From: Burkholderiales bacterium
GTDB lineage: Bacteria; Pseudomonadota; Gammaproteobacteria; Burkholderiales; Nitrosomonadaceae
Length of the DNA: 64,000 bases
Direction: 5' to 3'
Assembly (NCBI GenBank): GCA_024235795.1
Contig: JACKLR010000001.1
Location: 496,001-560,000, forward strand
Shown here: positions 28,601-37,693 of the stretch, one piece after another
Numbering within the stretch: the stretch's first letter is position 1
How the letters are laid out: every line of letters starts with the position of its first letter
Made by a program: the position numbers and the translations under genes
The notes under the pieces: model-generated
What the model saw: only the letters and a program-made list of their open reading frames with translations
The model's database searches: none
Told to the model about the DNA's origin: nothing

Positions 28601-29407
28601 CACTTCAGCCACATCGGACAATTCTTCGATATACGGGCGCATGAGCTCGGCACCCAAAGCGCAGTTAATCCCAACGGATAACGGATTTGCATGCCGAACT
28701 GAGTTCCAGAATGCTTCCGGGGTCTGCCCGGAAAGCGTGCGCCCGGATGCATCGGTAATCGTGACCGATATCATAATTGGCAGACGCACATTATTTGCCT
28801 CAAAAAACTGGTCGATGGCAAATAAGGCGGCTTTGGAATTCAGCGAATCGAATATGGTTTCCACCAGCAGCGTATCGACACCGCCATCAACCAAACCGCG
28901 TATGGATTCGGTATAGTCGGCTACCAGCTGATCGAAGGTAATATTGCGAAAACCGGGATCATTGACATCGGGTGAAATAGAAGCCGTCTTTGTCGTCGGC
29001 CCAATAACACCGGCAACAAAACGCGGTTTATCGGGTGTCTTCGCTTCCATTTCTCCGGCAGCTTCGCGCGCCAGTTTCGCTGCAGCAACATTAAGCTCAT
29101 AGACGATATCCTGCAAATGATAATCCGCCATTGAAACCGCATTGGCATTAAATGTATTGGTTTCAATAATGTCTGCACCGGCTTCAAGATAATCGCTATG
29201 GATGGAACGGATAACGTCCGGGCGCGTCAGCGTTAATAAGTCATTATTCCCTTTTAAATCATGCGGAAAGTCTGCAAACCGCTCACCACGAAAATCCGCC
29301 TCTTCGAGTTTAAAGGTTTGAATCATCGTACCCATCGCGCCATCCAGAATCATGATTCGCTTGGCAATTAGATTTTCTAACAGGGTTGTGCGAAGATTTT
29401 TATTCAT
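25694..29407 (-). CDS. metH: cobalamin-dependent methionine synthase
   Basis: A 1237-residue cytoplasmic enzyme transferring methyl from methyltetrahydrofolate to homocysteine. Domains in order: homocysteine-binding (1 to about 330; ILDGAMGTMIQ and the zinc cysteines in VGINCALG and VGGCCGTTP), pterin-binding (about 355-620; NVGERTNVTGSRAFARLI), cobalamin cap and binding domain (about 650-900; the lower ligand His in DVHDIGKN), and the activation domain binding AdoMet (about 925-1237; RPAPGYPACPDHTEK). Full length and intact. Only 120 bp separate it from the DUF3426 gene, and no riboswitch is evident there. A small hypothetical gene follows. Confidence 0.98.
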   Translation of the reverse strand: MNKNLRTTLLENLIAKRIMILDGAMGTMIQTFKLEEADFRGERFADFPHDLKGNNDLLTLTRPDVIRSIHSDYLEAGADIIETNTFNANAVSMADYHLQDIVYELNVAAAKLAREAAGEMEAKTPDKPRFVAGVIGPTTKTASISPDVNDPGFRNITFDQLVADYTESIRGLVDGGVDTLLVETIFDSLNSKAALFAIDQFFEANNVRLPIMISVTITDASGRTLSGQTPEAFWNSVRHANPLSVGINCALGAELMRPYIEELSDVAEVYVSVHPNAGLPNPLSETGYDESPDYTARQLKDFAQSGFVNIVGGCCGTTPAHIKAIAENVSPLPPRKIPALPKKLRLSGLEPLSIDDESLFVNVGERTNVTGSRAFARLILGDQYAEALDVARNQVENGAQIIDINMDEAMLDSQKAMVKFLNLIAAEPDICRVPIMLDSSKWTVIEAGLKCIQGKSIINSISLKEGEEEFIAHARLARRYGAAVIVMAFDEEGQADTLARKVEICTRSYRVLVDKVGFPPEDIIFDPNIFAIATGIEEHNNYGVDFIEATREIKKALPYAKISGGVSNVSFSFRGNEPIREAIHTAFLYHAIRAGMTMGIVNAGQLGVYSDIPADLLERIEDVILNRRNDATERLVDFAESFKGKKKEQIEDLSWREQPLQERLTHALVKGISTYIVEDTEEARQEIKARGGRPIQVIEGPLMDGMSVVGDLFGAGKMFLPQVVKSARVMKQAVAHLLPFIEEEKKLLGDSRPKGKIVVATVKGDVHDIGKNIVAVVLQCNNYEVINMGVMVPSTQILDMARKENADIIGLSGLITPSLEEMTHVAKEMQREGFTIPLLIGGATTSRVHTAVKIAPHYAGSVVWVPDASRAVGVCSNLMSEDLKADYIQGVKDEYEKVRTQHKNKKGPSQLLTIAEARANAFKPDWSNYQPPQPELLGIRTLNNYPLEKIVPFIDWTPFFQAWELAGRYPAILDDEVVGETARNLFRDAQTMLKKIVEQKWLSANAVIGLFPANAVGDDIEIYTDDSRSQIAMVWHCLRQQTQKPTGKPNRCLSDFIAPRETGLKDYIGLFAVGAGFGIDERIKAFEDAHDDYSAIVLKALADRLAEAFAEHMHMRARREFWGYAKDETLDNEQLIDEKYLGIRPAPGYPACPDHTEKGPLFQLLGATEKAGIVVTESFAMVPTAAVSGFYFSHPESTFFAVGKIGKDQVEDYAQRKGWTLEMAERWLAPVLAYERG

Positions 29408-29527
29408 GCTATTGAGTGCTTTTCGAATTTAAAATAAAGCGATTGATTATACCGTAACCGCCTCCCTCAAGCCTAAACTCAACTAGCCGGGATTTTCACA
29501 AAATAAATAGTGTATTGAAAAATAAGG

Positions 29528-30430
29528 TTAATAGGACAACTGCAATTGATAGCCCGTCGATTTCAACTGGCTATTATCCAGATAGAGCTGAATAATAATT
29601 TCCTGATTCGGCTGAATTGCCCTTTTCTCTTTTTGTGCTTCAGAAAGATAATCCGCTGCGGTAAAAATACGACTGGCCAGTACCTGATTGTGTCTATCCG
29701 TTAAAAACAACTTCAAAACTGGCAGTGCCTGGGCATGCGGTGCATGGTTACGGATAACAGTGGTCAATGTCGCCACATCCGGCTGATATCCAGGATTTTT
29801 CACCTGCAAATCCGAAGACACAATGCTTAACAACTGGATGTTCTTGGGCAATGGAACCGTACAACCCAGAACGGCGCAATAATCTTCCAAATACGGCCGG
29901 GTCTGCGGCATCAGTATCGCCAGACCAGCCCGATACACATGTATCAACTGAGCGATCAATAGAATACACAGCGCTATATTGCCGTACTTCCATGCCCAAT
30001 ATTGGGGTGTTCTTTGCGGTATCGTATCGGACAGGAAATCACTAGCCGGCGCACTGGATTTTTCAGCCGTTACGACTTTCTCGAGCGCGACATGTTCAGC
30101 AGATTTTACTGTTTTATCAGGTTCGGCTGATTCACGCTGCGCATGTTCAGTTAAAAGTGAAGCATTTGGCGCTGTGGCTGAATCGTAAAACAAAGTATGC
30201 GAGTTACCGACGCCCTCTTCGATTTTCTCAGATTCTTTTGGGGTTAATTTTTTTTCAACAGGTGCTGGGAAATATTCAATTTCTGATTCATCGATGGTGA
30301 TCAGCGTAGCGAATCCGTTAAAGATAACCTGGCATTTTCCGCATCTTACAAGGCCGTTTTGCGCCTGTAGCTGCTCGGAATAAATTTTATACGTCGTTCC
30401 ACAACCCGGACATAACGTCACAAGCGCCAT
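29528..30430 (-). CDS. zinc-ribbon and DUF3426 domain membrane protein
   Basis: A 300-residue protein. The N-terminus carries an MJ0042-type zinc finger (CPGCGTTYKIYSEQL, then CGKCQVIFNG). A low-complexity linker of about 100 residues follows, then one membrane helix near residue 155 (YGNIALCILLIAQLIHVYR) and a C-terminal DUF3426 domain (about 180-300) predicted outside the membrane. GGAGT precedes the ATG. It is the last gene of the aroQ-accB-accC-prmA group, an order common in betaproteobacteria. Function unknown. Confidence 0.87.
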   Translation of the reverse strand: MALVTLCPGCGTTYKIYSEQLQAQNGLVRCGKCQVIFNGFATLITIDESEIEYFPAPVEKKLTPKESEKIEEGVGNSHTLFYDSATAPNASLLTEHAQRESAEPDKTVKSAEHVALEKVVTAEKSSAPASDFLSDTIPQRTPQYWAWKYGNIALCILLIAQLIHVYRAGLAILMPQTRPYLEDYCAVLGCTVPLPKNIQLLSIVSSDLQVKNPGYQPDVATLTTVIRNHAPHAQALPVLKLFLTDRHNQVLASRIFTAADYLSEAQKEKRAIQPNQEIIIQLYLDNSQLKSTGYQLQLSY

Positions 30431-30537
30431 CAGCTACTCCATTTAACTGCCTATTCTGTTCCGGCCACATAGAAATCACAGTGTTATGATTACCCAAATA
30501 TGATTACTTAATCTCTGTTTTCATTTCCCCGCGTATT

Positions 30538-30560
30538 AAAAACCGGGATAACTGGTTTTT
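30538..30560 (-). terminator. possible terminator after prmA
   Basis: A 7-bp stem (AAAAACC at 30538-30544 and GGTTTTT at 30554-30560) with a 9-nt loop, about 10 bp beyond the prmA stop codon. The minus-strand copy ends in five T residues. The stem is A/T-rich, so strength is uncertain. Confidence 0.4.
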
Positions 30561-30569
30561 ACGCTCCAA

Positions 30570-31499
30570 TCAATCGATTTTGGTTCCGGTCAACAGTGTC
30601 CAGTCTTCCTGCTCTCCGGATATCTGCATCTTAAACCATTGCCGGTAAACTGATTTGACTTCTTCCGCCTGTGTTTTCAGTATTCCTGATAATACAATCT
30701 GTCCACCTTCGCGAGTTGCCCGAGCCAAAATAGGCGCAAGCATAATCAATGGATTGGACAGTATATTCGCTACCACAATATCGACTTGATCAACCGCGCC
30801 GAATTTATCATTCTTATTCGTTCCAGCCTGATAATGCGTTCCAAAAAAGAGCTTTGACTGCTCACATCCATTCAGTATTGCGTTCGCATGACTGGCCTTG
30901 ATCGCATGCGGATCAATGTCGATACCGGTTACATGACAAGCACCGAGCTTCAAAGCAGCAATGGCAAGAATACCCGAACCACAACCATAGTCCAGAAGCG
31001 TCTCACCCTGTTTTAAATTGTTATCCAGCCAGGTAAGACACAGCTGCGTTGTTGGGTGGCTACCGGTACCAAATGCTAACCCTGGATCCAGAATCAAATT
31101 CATTGCATCCGGATCGGGAGATTGATGCCATGTGGGAACAATCCACAAACGCGTCGAAATCCGGATTGGATTAAACTGCGATTGTGTCAAACGCACCCAG
31201 TCCTGTTCTTTAACGGTTTCCACACGATACACTGGCGCATCAGTTAGCTGAAGCGTTTTTTTCACTGACTGCATGATGGCATTTATATCGGTATTTTGCT
31301 CAAACATTCCGCTTACTTCAGCTTTCTGCCAGACTTGTTCTTCAGGCAACCCGGGTTCACCATATAAAGGTTGCTCTTCTTCTGTACCTGCGGCCGCATC
31401 ATGAATATCAACTGATAATGCCCCGTGTTCCAGCAGCACGTCACTGAGTGATTCCGCATAGGTATCGTCTGCCCTGATAATCAGCGTTATCCAGGACAT
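30570..31499 (-). CDS. prmA: ribosomal protein L11 methyltransferase
   Basis: A 309-residue enzyme that trimethylates ribosomal protein L11 using AdoMet. The N-terminal substrate-binding domain begins MSWITLIIRADDTYAESLSD. The catalytic domain has LDPGLAFGTGSHPTTQLCL, the AdoMet motif LLDYGCGSGILAIAALKLG and VVANILSNPLIMLAP, all diagnostic of PrmA. It lies 119 bp downstream of accC, as in many betaproteobacteria. Confidence 0.97.
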   Translation of the reverse strand: MSWITLIIRADDTYAESLSDVLLEHGALSVDIHDAAAGTEEEQPLYGEPGLPEEQVWQKAEVSGMFEQNTDINAIMQSVKKTLQLTDAPVYRVETVKEQDWVRLTQSQFNPIRISTRLWIVPTWHQSPDPDAMNLILDPGLAFGTGSHPTTQLCLTWLDNNLKQGETLLDYGCGSGILAIAALKLGACHVTGIDIDPHAIKASHANAILNGCEQSKLFFGTHYQAGTNKNDKFGAVDQVDIVVANILSNPLIMLAPILARATREGGQIVLSGILKTQAEEVKSVYRQWFKMQISGEQEDWTLLTGTKID

Positions 31500-31618
31500 A
31501 TCGGTAAAAATAAATGTTTTTTAACAAACGGATACATACCCATTTTCGCCAGCGCTCGGCGTGCATTGAGCCTGCAGCAGATAGTTATCGCCACATGCCT
31601 GGAAGCGGCAAAACTCAA

Positions 31619-32986
31619 TTAACCGGCCTGCTCCACTTGTTGATTATGCAAGGCCAGTTTATGTTCCAGATAATGAATCGAAAATTGCCCACTCAGAAAT
31701 GTCGCATCGGCAAGCAGATCGAGATGCAGTGGAATATTGGTTTTAATGCCCTGTACCACCATTTCTGATAATGCAATACGCATACGAGCAATTGCCTGCT
31801 CACGGGTATCGCCATAGGCAATAATCTTACCGATCATCGAATCGTAATACGGCGGCACCATATAATTATGATACACATGCGAATCAACGCGCACACCGGG
31901 TCCGCCGGGCGCATGATATTGCGTAATGCGACCCGCTGATGGCGTTAACTTGTAAGCATCTTCCGCATTGATACGACACTCAATAGCATGGCCTTTAAAT
32001 GCAATATCCTGCTGTGTATATAACAATTTTTTTCCAGCTGCCACATTAATCTGCGCCTGCACAAGATCGATACCGGTCACCGACTCCGTTACCGGATGTT
32101 CTACCTGCAAACGCGTATTCATTTCAATGAAATAAAATTCATTATTTTCAAAAAGGAATTCGAATGTCCCAACGCCACGATACTTGATTTTGCGGCAAGC
32201 CTCCGCGCACCGTTCGCCTATTTTGTTGCGCAACTCTTCAGAAATTCCCGGTGCTGGCGCCTCCTCGAGAATCTTTTGGTGCCGGCGCTGTAAAGAGCAG
32301 TCACGTTCGCCCAGATGGACGGCATTACCATGCTCATCGATTAACAATTGAAATTCGATATGACGCGGATTTTCCAGATATTTTTCCGCATAAACCACTG
32401 GATTACCGAACGCTGCCTGCGCTTCATTACGCGTCATGATAACCGCATTTGGCAAGGCAGCCTCCGTATGCACCACGCGCATTCCCCGCCCGCCACCGCC
32501 ACCAGCAGCTTTAATGATCACAGGATAACCGATTTCCTTTACTACTTTTCTTATGGCATCAATATCTTCGGGCAAAGCGCCTTCGGAACCCGGTACACAT
32601 GGCACACCAGCTGCTATCATAGCGTTTTTTGCGCTAACCTTGTCTCCCATCAACCGAATTGTTTCAGGACGCGGACCAATAAACACAAAACCGCTTTTTT
32701 CTACGCGTTCAGCAAAATCTGCATTTTCTGAAAGAAATCCATACCCTGGATGAATTGCCTCTGCATCTGTAACCTCAGCAGAACTGATGATTGCTGGTAT
32801 ATTCAAATAACTCTGTGCAACAGGTGCGGGACCGATACAAACTGACTCATCCGCTAATTTGACATATTTGGCTTCAGAATCCGCTTCAGAATAAACCGCT
32901 ACAGTTTTTATACCCATAACGCGGCAGGCGCGCTGGATGCGCAGGGCAATTTCGCCACGATTTGCGATAAGAATTTTCTCAAACAT
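31619..32986 (-). CDS. accC: acetyl-CoA carboxylase, biotin carboxylase subunit
   Basis: A 455-residue ATP-grasp enzyme that carboxylates biotin on AccB, the first step of fatty-acid synthesis. The N-terminus MFEKILIANRGEIALRIQRA, the Gly-rich ATP loop KAAGGGGGRGMRVV and the active-site region FIEMNTRLQVEHPVTE are all present, and the length matches the family. It lies 99 bp after accB. Confidence 0.98.
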   Translation of the reverse strand: MFEKILIANRGEIALRIQRACRVMGIKTVAVYSEADSEAKYVKLADESVCIGPAPVAQSYLNIPAIISSAEVTDAEAIHPGYGFLSENADFAERVEKSGFVFIGPRPETIRLMGDKVSAKNAMIAAGVPCVPGSEGALPEDIDAIRKVVKEIGYPVIIKAAGGGGGRGMRVVHTEAALPNAVIMTRNEAQAAFGNPVVYAEKYLENPRHIEFQLLIDEHGNAVHLGERDCSLQRRHQKILEEAPAPGISEELRNKIGERCAEACRKIKYRGVGTFEFLFENNEFYFIEMNTRLQVEHPVTESVTGIDLVQAQINVAAGKKLLYTQQDIAFKGHAIECRINAEDAYKLTPSAGRITQYHAPGGPGVRVDSHVYHNYMVPPYYDSMIGKIIAYGDTREQAIARMRIALSEMVVQGIKTNIPLHLDLLADATFLSGQFSIHYLEHKLALHNQQVEQAG

Positions 32987-33085
32987 ATAAACTCACAAGA
33001 GATTAACTTGGCCCAGAACCAACAATCAGGTCATTTATAAACAATTATTAAATGGATTTACCGACCATCCATTTATGCGTTATTG

Positions 33086-33577
33086 TTACTGAATAACGAA
33101 TAAATGTTCCCCATATTCAACAGGTTGACCATTTTCTACCAATATTGCCTTGATCACGCCATTTTTATCCGCCTCAATTTCATTGAGCAACTTCATCGCC
33201 TCAATAATACATAAGGTATCACCTACTTTTACGGTTTGGCCAACCTCAACAAATGGACTTGCTCCTGGTGATGGAGACCGATAAAAAGTGCCGACCATAG
33301 GTGATTTGACTGTATGTCCCTCAGGCTGCACGTTTTTCCCTGCTTCTGTTGCTTCGGATGCATTTGTTGCAGCGGCATTCACAGCAGACTGAGCGTGTTC
33401 TTGTGCCAACGGTGCTGCCATATGCTGCATGGCGGGCGGCATCCATGCATAAGCCGGCGTCGTCGATGCAGCTGATTTGCTGATTCGAACCTTCTCTTCA
33501 CCTTCAGTTATCTCCAATTCAGCAATACCAGACTCTTCAACCAGCTCAATGAGTTTTTTAAGCTTTCTTAAATCCAT
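33086..33577 (-). CDS. accB: acetyl-CoA carboxylase, biotin carboxyl carrier protein
   Basis: A 163-residue biotin carrier. The start at 33577 is chosen because GGAGAGG lies 7 nt upstream and the protein then begins MDLRKLKKLIELVEES, the family N-terminus; a longer frame from 33628 exists but lacks support. An Ala/Pro-rich linker follows. The C-terminal biotinyl domain has the EAMKL motif carrying the biotinylated Lys and the thumb region before it. It lies between aroQ and accC in one operon. Confidence 0.97.
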   Translation of the reverse strand: MDLRKLKKLIELVEESGIAELEITEGEEKVRISKSAASTTPAYAWMPPAMQHMAAPLAQEHAQSAVNAAATNASEATEAGKNVQPEGHTVKSPMVGTFYRSPSPGASPFVEVGQTVKVGDTLCIIEAMKLLNEIEADKNGVIKAILVENGQPVEYGEHLFVIQ

Positions 33578-33764
33578 AACAAACCTCTCCGCGACATCAC
33601 CCCAATAAGCCGGGGGCATTTCAGACACATAATCACCTAAAATTTACATCTAATTCTGGACAACAAACTACTAATAAACAGCTATAAGGCAATGTTTGCA
33701 GCCCTGCTTAAATACATGAACATTTATTAACTAAATTTATATTCAAATACCTACACGCGAACCG

Positions 33765-34223
33765 TTATTGACGAATCGTCAATGCATATTCCATTGCCAG
33801 CTCATAACCTTTTGAACCCAGACCGCTAATCACGCCAACAGCCATATCCGAGAAATAGGAATGGTGACGAAACGTTTCACGAGAAAAAATATTGGACAAA
33901 TGAACTTCAATAAAAGGTAACCGCACAGCAGCCAATGCATCTCGCATTGCCACACTGGTATGGGTATAAGCCGCTGGATTTATAATAATAAAATCGGTAC
34001 CATCGGTCATGGTCTGTTGAATTCTGTCGATTAATGCAGACTCTGCATTGCTCTGAAAAAAAGCAATACGAACTTGAACTTTTTCCGCAGCCTGGCTTAA
34101 ATTTCTGTTAATATCCTGCAGTGTTTCATAACCATATATCCCCGGCTCGCGCGACCCGAGCAGATTTAGATTGGGTCCATGAATAACCAGAATATTTTTT
34201 GCACCAGCATTTTCTACACTCAT
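33765..34223 (-). CDS. aroQ: 3-dehydroquinate dehydratase, type II
   Basis: A 152-residue shikimate-pathway enzyme forming 3-dehydroshikimate. The N-terminus ILVIHGPNLNLLGSREPGIY, the central IINPAAYTHTSVAMRDAL and the segment EVHLSNIFSRETFRHHSYFS contain the catalytic Tyr, Arg and His residues of the family. First gene of the aroQ-accB-accC-prmA group. Confidence 0.98.
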   Translation of the reverse strand: MSVENAGAKNILVIHGPNLNLLGSREPGIYGYETLQDINRNLSQAAEKVQVRIAFFQSNAESALIDRIQQTMTDGTDFIIINPAAYTHTSVAMRDALAAVRLPFIEVHLSNIFSRETFRHHSYFSDMAVGVISGLGSKGYELAMEYALTIRQ

Positions 34224-34720
34224 GAAGAATTATTGCATTTTATTGCTTGAGAGTACAGTTTTTCGTGAAATTAACAGAACTTAACAGCACAAAAAACAAC
34301 TTATAATACTAAGCAAAATAAAATGCGATTCAAAATTCTCCGGTAGAAAAGTGTAATGCAATATTTGCGGACAATGAAAAACGAAGGACTAATATTATTA
34401 CATTTTAAAACAGTGCCTTAACAGTACACTTCAACTGTTGAAAGCTGGTTGTTTAATACGTTTTGACTGTCTCTGCTGCCGTAATAAACAGAAGCTGCAC
34501 ACATCCTCTATCGGTTGTGAACTTTGTTTTTGGGCTATTTCTGCGAAATAATCGACTGTCTCGAACATACTCTTTAACCTTCTGTCAGATAATTTTTGCA
34601 AATATGAAGGTTCTTTGACAAGGCATTAATGGCGGCTATCAGTTTTTATGATTCCTGACCATAAAAGGCTCCATTCCAAATCACATTCACTTTTTTCCGA
34701 ATCACCACACGCCGTCACGT
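34224..34720. other. intergenic region between sppA and aroQ
   Basis: About 500 bp. It holds the promoter of the aroQ-acc operon on the minus strand and one small candidate frame at 34431-34568. No RNA gene, repeat or terminator could be assigned with confidence. Confidence 0.4.
34431..34568 (-). CDS. possible 45-residue small protein with a CxxC pair
   Basis: Starts at an ATG preceded by AAAGAG and encodes a polar 45-residue peptide (MFETVDYFAEIAQ, then EDVCSFCLLRQQ, then a basic stretch). The single CxxC and the basic tail are compatible with a small nucleic-acid- or metal-binding protein, but no family is recognised. It lies alone between sppA and aroQ. Confidence 0.3.
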   Translation of the reverse strand: MFETVDYFAEIAQKQSSQPIEDVCSFCLLRQQRQSKRIKQPAFNS

Positions 34721-35671
34721 TCATCTTAGTCCCCAACTATTATCAGTTAGCATCCGCAAAGTCACTGCACTAAAACGTTTGGAAAAGCGATCAAGCAGGC
34801 TTTCCCGTGTCGAATAGTTGACAATATCCTCAGCTTTTATCACCTCGCGTGCTACATATTCAGCACTACCCATCGCATCGGCCAGACCCAGTTCAATACT
34901 TTTTTGACCGGTCCATATCACGCCGCTGTATATCTCCGGCGTATCTTTCAGGCGATCACCCCGGCCCTCTTGCACGACGCGAATAAATTGTTCATGTATC
35001 TCACTTAACATACGGGTTGCATATTCACGTTGTCCTGGGTCCAGTGGCGCAAACGGATCCAGAAAGCCTTTATGTTCTCCCGCCGTGAGCAAACGTCTCT
35101 CAATCCCGAGTTTTTCCATGGTTCCAGCGAAGCCGAAGCCATCCATCAGCACACCGATCGAACCAACAAGACTCGCTTTGTCAACAAAAATTTTATCAGC
35201 TGCAGCGGCAACATAGTAACCACCAGATGCACAAACATCACCGATTACCGCATACAATGGAATGTCAGGATATTTCGCACGCAACCGACGTATTTCGTCA
35301 TTGATATAACCTGCCTGCACTGGACTGCCGCCAGGACTGTTAATACGCAAAATAACACCTTGCGTGCCGCTATCCTTAAACGCCGACCGCAGGCTTGCGT
35401 TAACATTATCTGCATTGCTGACACTATCGGGCATAATCATCCCGTTTAAATCAATTAAAGCCGTGTGCTTATCCGAAATTCGGACGGCAGAATCTCCAAA
35501 CCAGTCTGCCACTGCAAACAAAATCAAAAAAAGATATATAAAAGTCAGAGACTTAAAAAAAATACCCCAAACCCGGGTTCGCCGTTGCTCACGCAACGCA
35601 GCAAACGCAAGCCCCTCTATTAGCTGCCTTTCCCACCCCGGGGTAGCAGGCTTTTTTTCTTCATCAGCCAT
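34721..35671 (-). CDS. sppA: signal peptide peptidase SppA, short form
   Basis: A 316-residue inner-membrane serine protease (family S49) degrading cleaved signal peptides. One membrane helix near residues 45-62 (FFKSLTFIYLFLILFAVADW). The protease domain contains ILRINSPGGSPVQAGYINDE and the catalytic Ser in VCASGGYYVAAAADKI, followed by the Lys region VGSIGVLMDGFGFAG. The length fits the short (about 36 kDa) single-domain form. It is a single gene. Confidence 0.94.
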   Translation of the reverse strand: MADEEKKPATPGWERQLIEGLAFAALREQRRTRVWGIFFKSLTFIYLFLILFAVADWFGDSAVRISDKHTALIDLNGMIMPDSVSNADNVNASLRSAFKDSGTQGVILRINSPGGSPVQAGYINDEIRRLRAKYPDIPLYAVIGDVCASGGYYVAAAADKIFVDKASLVGSIGVLMDGFGFAGTMEKLGIERRLLTAGEHKGFLDPFAPLDPGQREYATRMLSEIHEQFIRVVQEGRGDRLKDTPEIYSGVIWTGQKSIELGLADAMGSAEYVAREVIKAEDIVNYSTRESLLDRFSKRFSAVTLRMLTDNSWGLR

Positions 35672-35886
35672 AAACGCATCCGTATATCAAGAAATTAAAA
35701 TTTTTTGGAAGTTTCAAGTCAATTAAAACGTCATTATAGAGAATGAAAAAACAAATTAAATTTCTTTTTAACTTGCTTTTACACTTCAATTGTAGAAACC
35801 ATCAATCGGTTAAATAATCGATATTTTACAAAAACATCAACCTATTCGCTGTAGAATGGCGAATTTAACACATACTTAGAGCTCAA

Positions 35887-36348
35887 ATGCGCTACTGGCT
35901 GATTAAATCAGAGCCCTATAAATTCAGTATCGATGATTTAGCTGCCCTACCCGATCAGACAACTGCGTGGGATGGCGTGCGTAACTACCAGGCACGCAAT
36001 TTTATGTGGAAACAAATGAAAGTCGGTGATCAAGCATTTTTTTATCATTCCTGCTGTGCACAACCCGGAATCACCGGTACTGCAGAAGTGACCAAGCCTG
36101 CCTATCCGGATGCCACGCAATTTGATCCTAAAAGCAGATATTATGATCCCAAAGCAAGCCAGGATAATCCGCGCTGGTTTAATGTTGAAATCACGCTCAG
36201 ACAAAAAACTCGCTTACTGACAATCAAAGAGTTGCGCCAATATCCTGAATTAAAGCGCATGCGGATTCTACAAACAGGTAATCGTTTGTCCATTACACCA
36301 ATTGACCCTGATGAGTGGAAATTTATTCTGAATATCCTGCAGGCATAG
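35887..36348 (+). CDS. EVE-domain protein
   Basis: A 153-residue protein with the N-terminal signature MRYWLIKSEPYKFSIDDLA, then WDGVRNYQARNFMWKQMKVG and FFYHSCCAQPGITGTAEV, which define the EVE/PUA-like fold (thymocyte nuclear protein 1 type). The fold is known to bind modified nucleotides. It is a single gene converging with the broken MBL gene. Confidence 0.93.
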   Translation: MRYWLIKSEPYKFSIDDLAALPDQTTAWDGVRNYQARNFMWKQMKVGDQAFFYHSCCAQPGITGTAEVTKPAYPDATQFDPKSRYYDPKASQDNPRWFNVEITLRQKTRLLTIKELRQYPELKRMRILQTGNRLSITPIDPDEWKFILNILQA

Positions 36349-36415
36349 TCCATATATGGATAACCCCTGTTTTGTTCTTGATTATCGACCCGGTTTCTGG
36401 CTCGCCGAAAAAGTC

Positions 36416-36494
36416 AAATCTGGAAACTGGTTTATAGAACGCCCGCTTTGAGGATTCAATCTCAAAAATCTCGATTGATAGAGTTTCCAGATTT
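36416..36494. terminator. inverted repeat between convergent genes, candidate bidirectional terminator
   Basis: A perfect 13-bp inverted repeat: AAATCTGGAAACT at 36416-36428 and AGTTTCCAGATTT at 36482-36494. A smaller TTGAG/CTCAA hairpin lies between the arms. T-rich sequence follows on the plus strand and, as complement, on the minus strand. It lies between the EVE gene and the MBL pseudogene, where a shared terminator is expected. The loop is long. Confidence 0.4.
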
Positions 36495-36511
36495 TTATTC
36501 AAAGTCTTCAA

Positions 36512-37286
36512 TTAAGCGAAGTTATAAGACTCACCATCTTCGGGTACCAGAACGCGTTGTGTCATTCCGTTTTCATGAAGAAATTCGCGCATTTCTTTTC
36601 TGGAAACCGTGGCATGATTCACCGCTTCCATGTGGCTCGCTATGACGGTCGCACTGGGTGCGGCTTTATAAACTTCAAAAACATCCTGCTTACCCATGAT
36701 AATGGATTCGTCCCCTATAACCTTGGCATCGCAGCTATTGACGATGATGATATCGGGATTATATTTCTTGAGATTGTCTTCGACTGCCCGGCACCAGACA
36801 GTATCTCCAGCAATATAGAGCGTTTTTTCATCTGGGTGCTTGAAAACAATACCACTTACATCTCCCAGCAATTCTTTCATTTCTTTCAAAACATGATTAC
36901 TACCATGCTGGCCAGGTGTTTTAATCAGTGTTATGCCATCAATATTATTCGTTTCGTTCAATACGCGAACGTTATTAAAACCTGCCGAACGAACCGATTG
37001 CGCATCTTTTTCATGCTGCGTAAAAAAACAGCATGTCTTTGGGTATCGATTGTTTAGCGACATCGTCCCAATGATCAGGATGATCATGTGTGAGGATGAC
37101 GGCGTCCACATCAACGATCTCACTGACAGGTATTGGTAACTCAGCCGTTGGGTTGCGGATATGATCATTGATTGTACCGCCAAAACCCGGCACAGCTCCC
37201 TTCTCTGCCAGCCAAGGATCAATCAGGAATTTTTTACCCGCATATTGAATATGCAGTGTTGCATTTCGTATTTGCCTGAATTTCAT
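36512..37286 (-). pseudogene. metallo-beta-lactamase-fold hydrolase, frameshifted
   Basis: The gene starts at 37286 with GGAGGAG upstream (MKFRQIRNATLHIQYAGKKF). The metal-binding LTHDHPDHWD motif lies in the first part. At the run of seven A bases at 37022-37028 (T7 on the coding strand) the frame is lost; removing one base joins PKDMLFF to TQHEKDAQSV and restores the rest, including YIAGDTVWC and ASHMEAVNHAT. The complete protein would be about 257 residues and resemble UlaG/YtnP-like zinc hydrolases. The indel may be real or a homopolymer sequencing error. Confidence 0.82.
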
Positions 37287-37399
37287 GAATAGCAGCTCCT
37301 CCATCTTTTTTGAATGTATTAGAAGTCATCATCTTATAGTTCGCTCCAGTTATATTTGCGCATCCCACATTCACCCAACCACACGACTCGTGCAGTGCA

Positions 37400-37538
37400 G
37401 TAGGATGAGCCGACGTCAGGATGAGCATCAACAAAAAACCGTGCAGTTTTATTCATTCCGCTTATCCAGATTACAGGACGCATTGAGTAAGGTAAAGTAC
37501 ATTATTTACGATTTGATGCGCCTCCCGGCACATCCTAC
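37400..37538. repeat. MITE-like element with inverted ends
   Basis: The left end GTAGGATGAGCCGACGTCAG and the reverse complement of the right end (GTAGGATGTGCCGGGAGG, then CGCATC) match closely, giving an element of about 139 bp with no coding capacity. GTAGGATGxGCCG termini are seen in dispersed proteobacterial repeats. It lies upstream of the small membrane-protein gene, in a stretch of about 400 bp otherwise without genes. Confidence 0.6.
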
Positions 37539-37693
37539 TGATTATTATGGGCAGTGCCACATCGCCTGGATCATGGGGAGTCCAAAAAGGTCTTGGAGTG
37601 TGGGCTGGAGCCAGTTTTGGTAAATCAAAAGTGATTTCAAACAAGTCTATTTCTTGTTCATGTCCTCCAAATTAATCTGATTGAGACTTCATT

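Noticed and set aside
25943..29187. Many plus- and minus-strand frames inside metH
   Set aside because: All are alternate-frame shadows of the intact 1237-residue metH.
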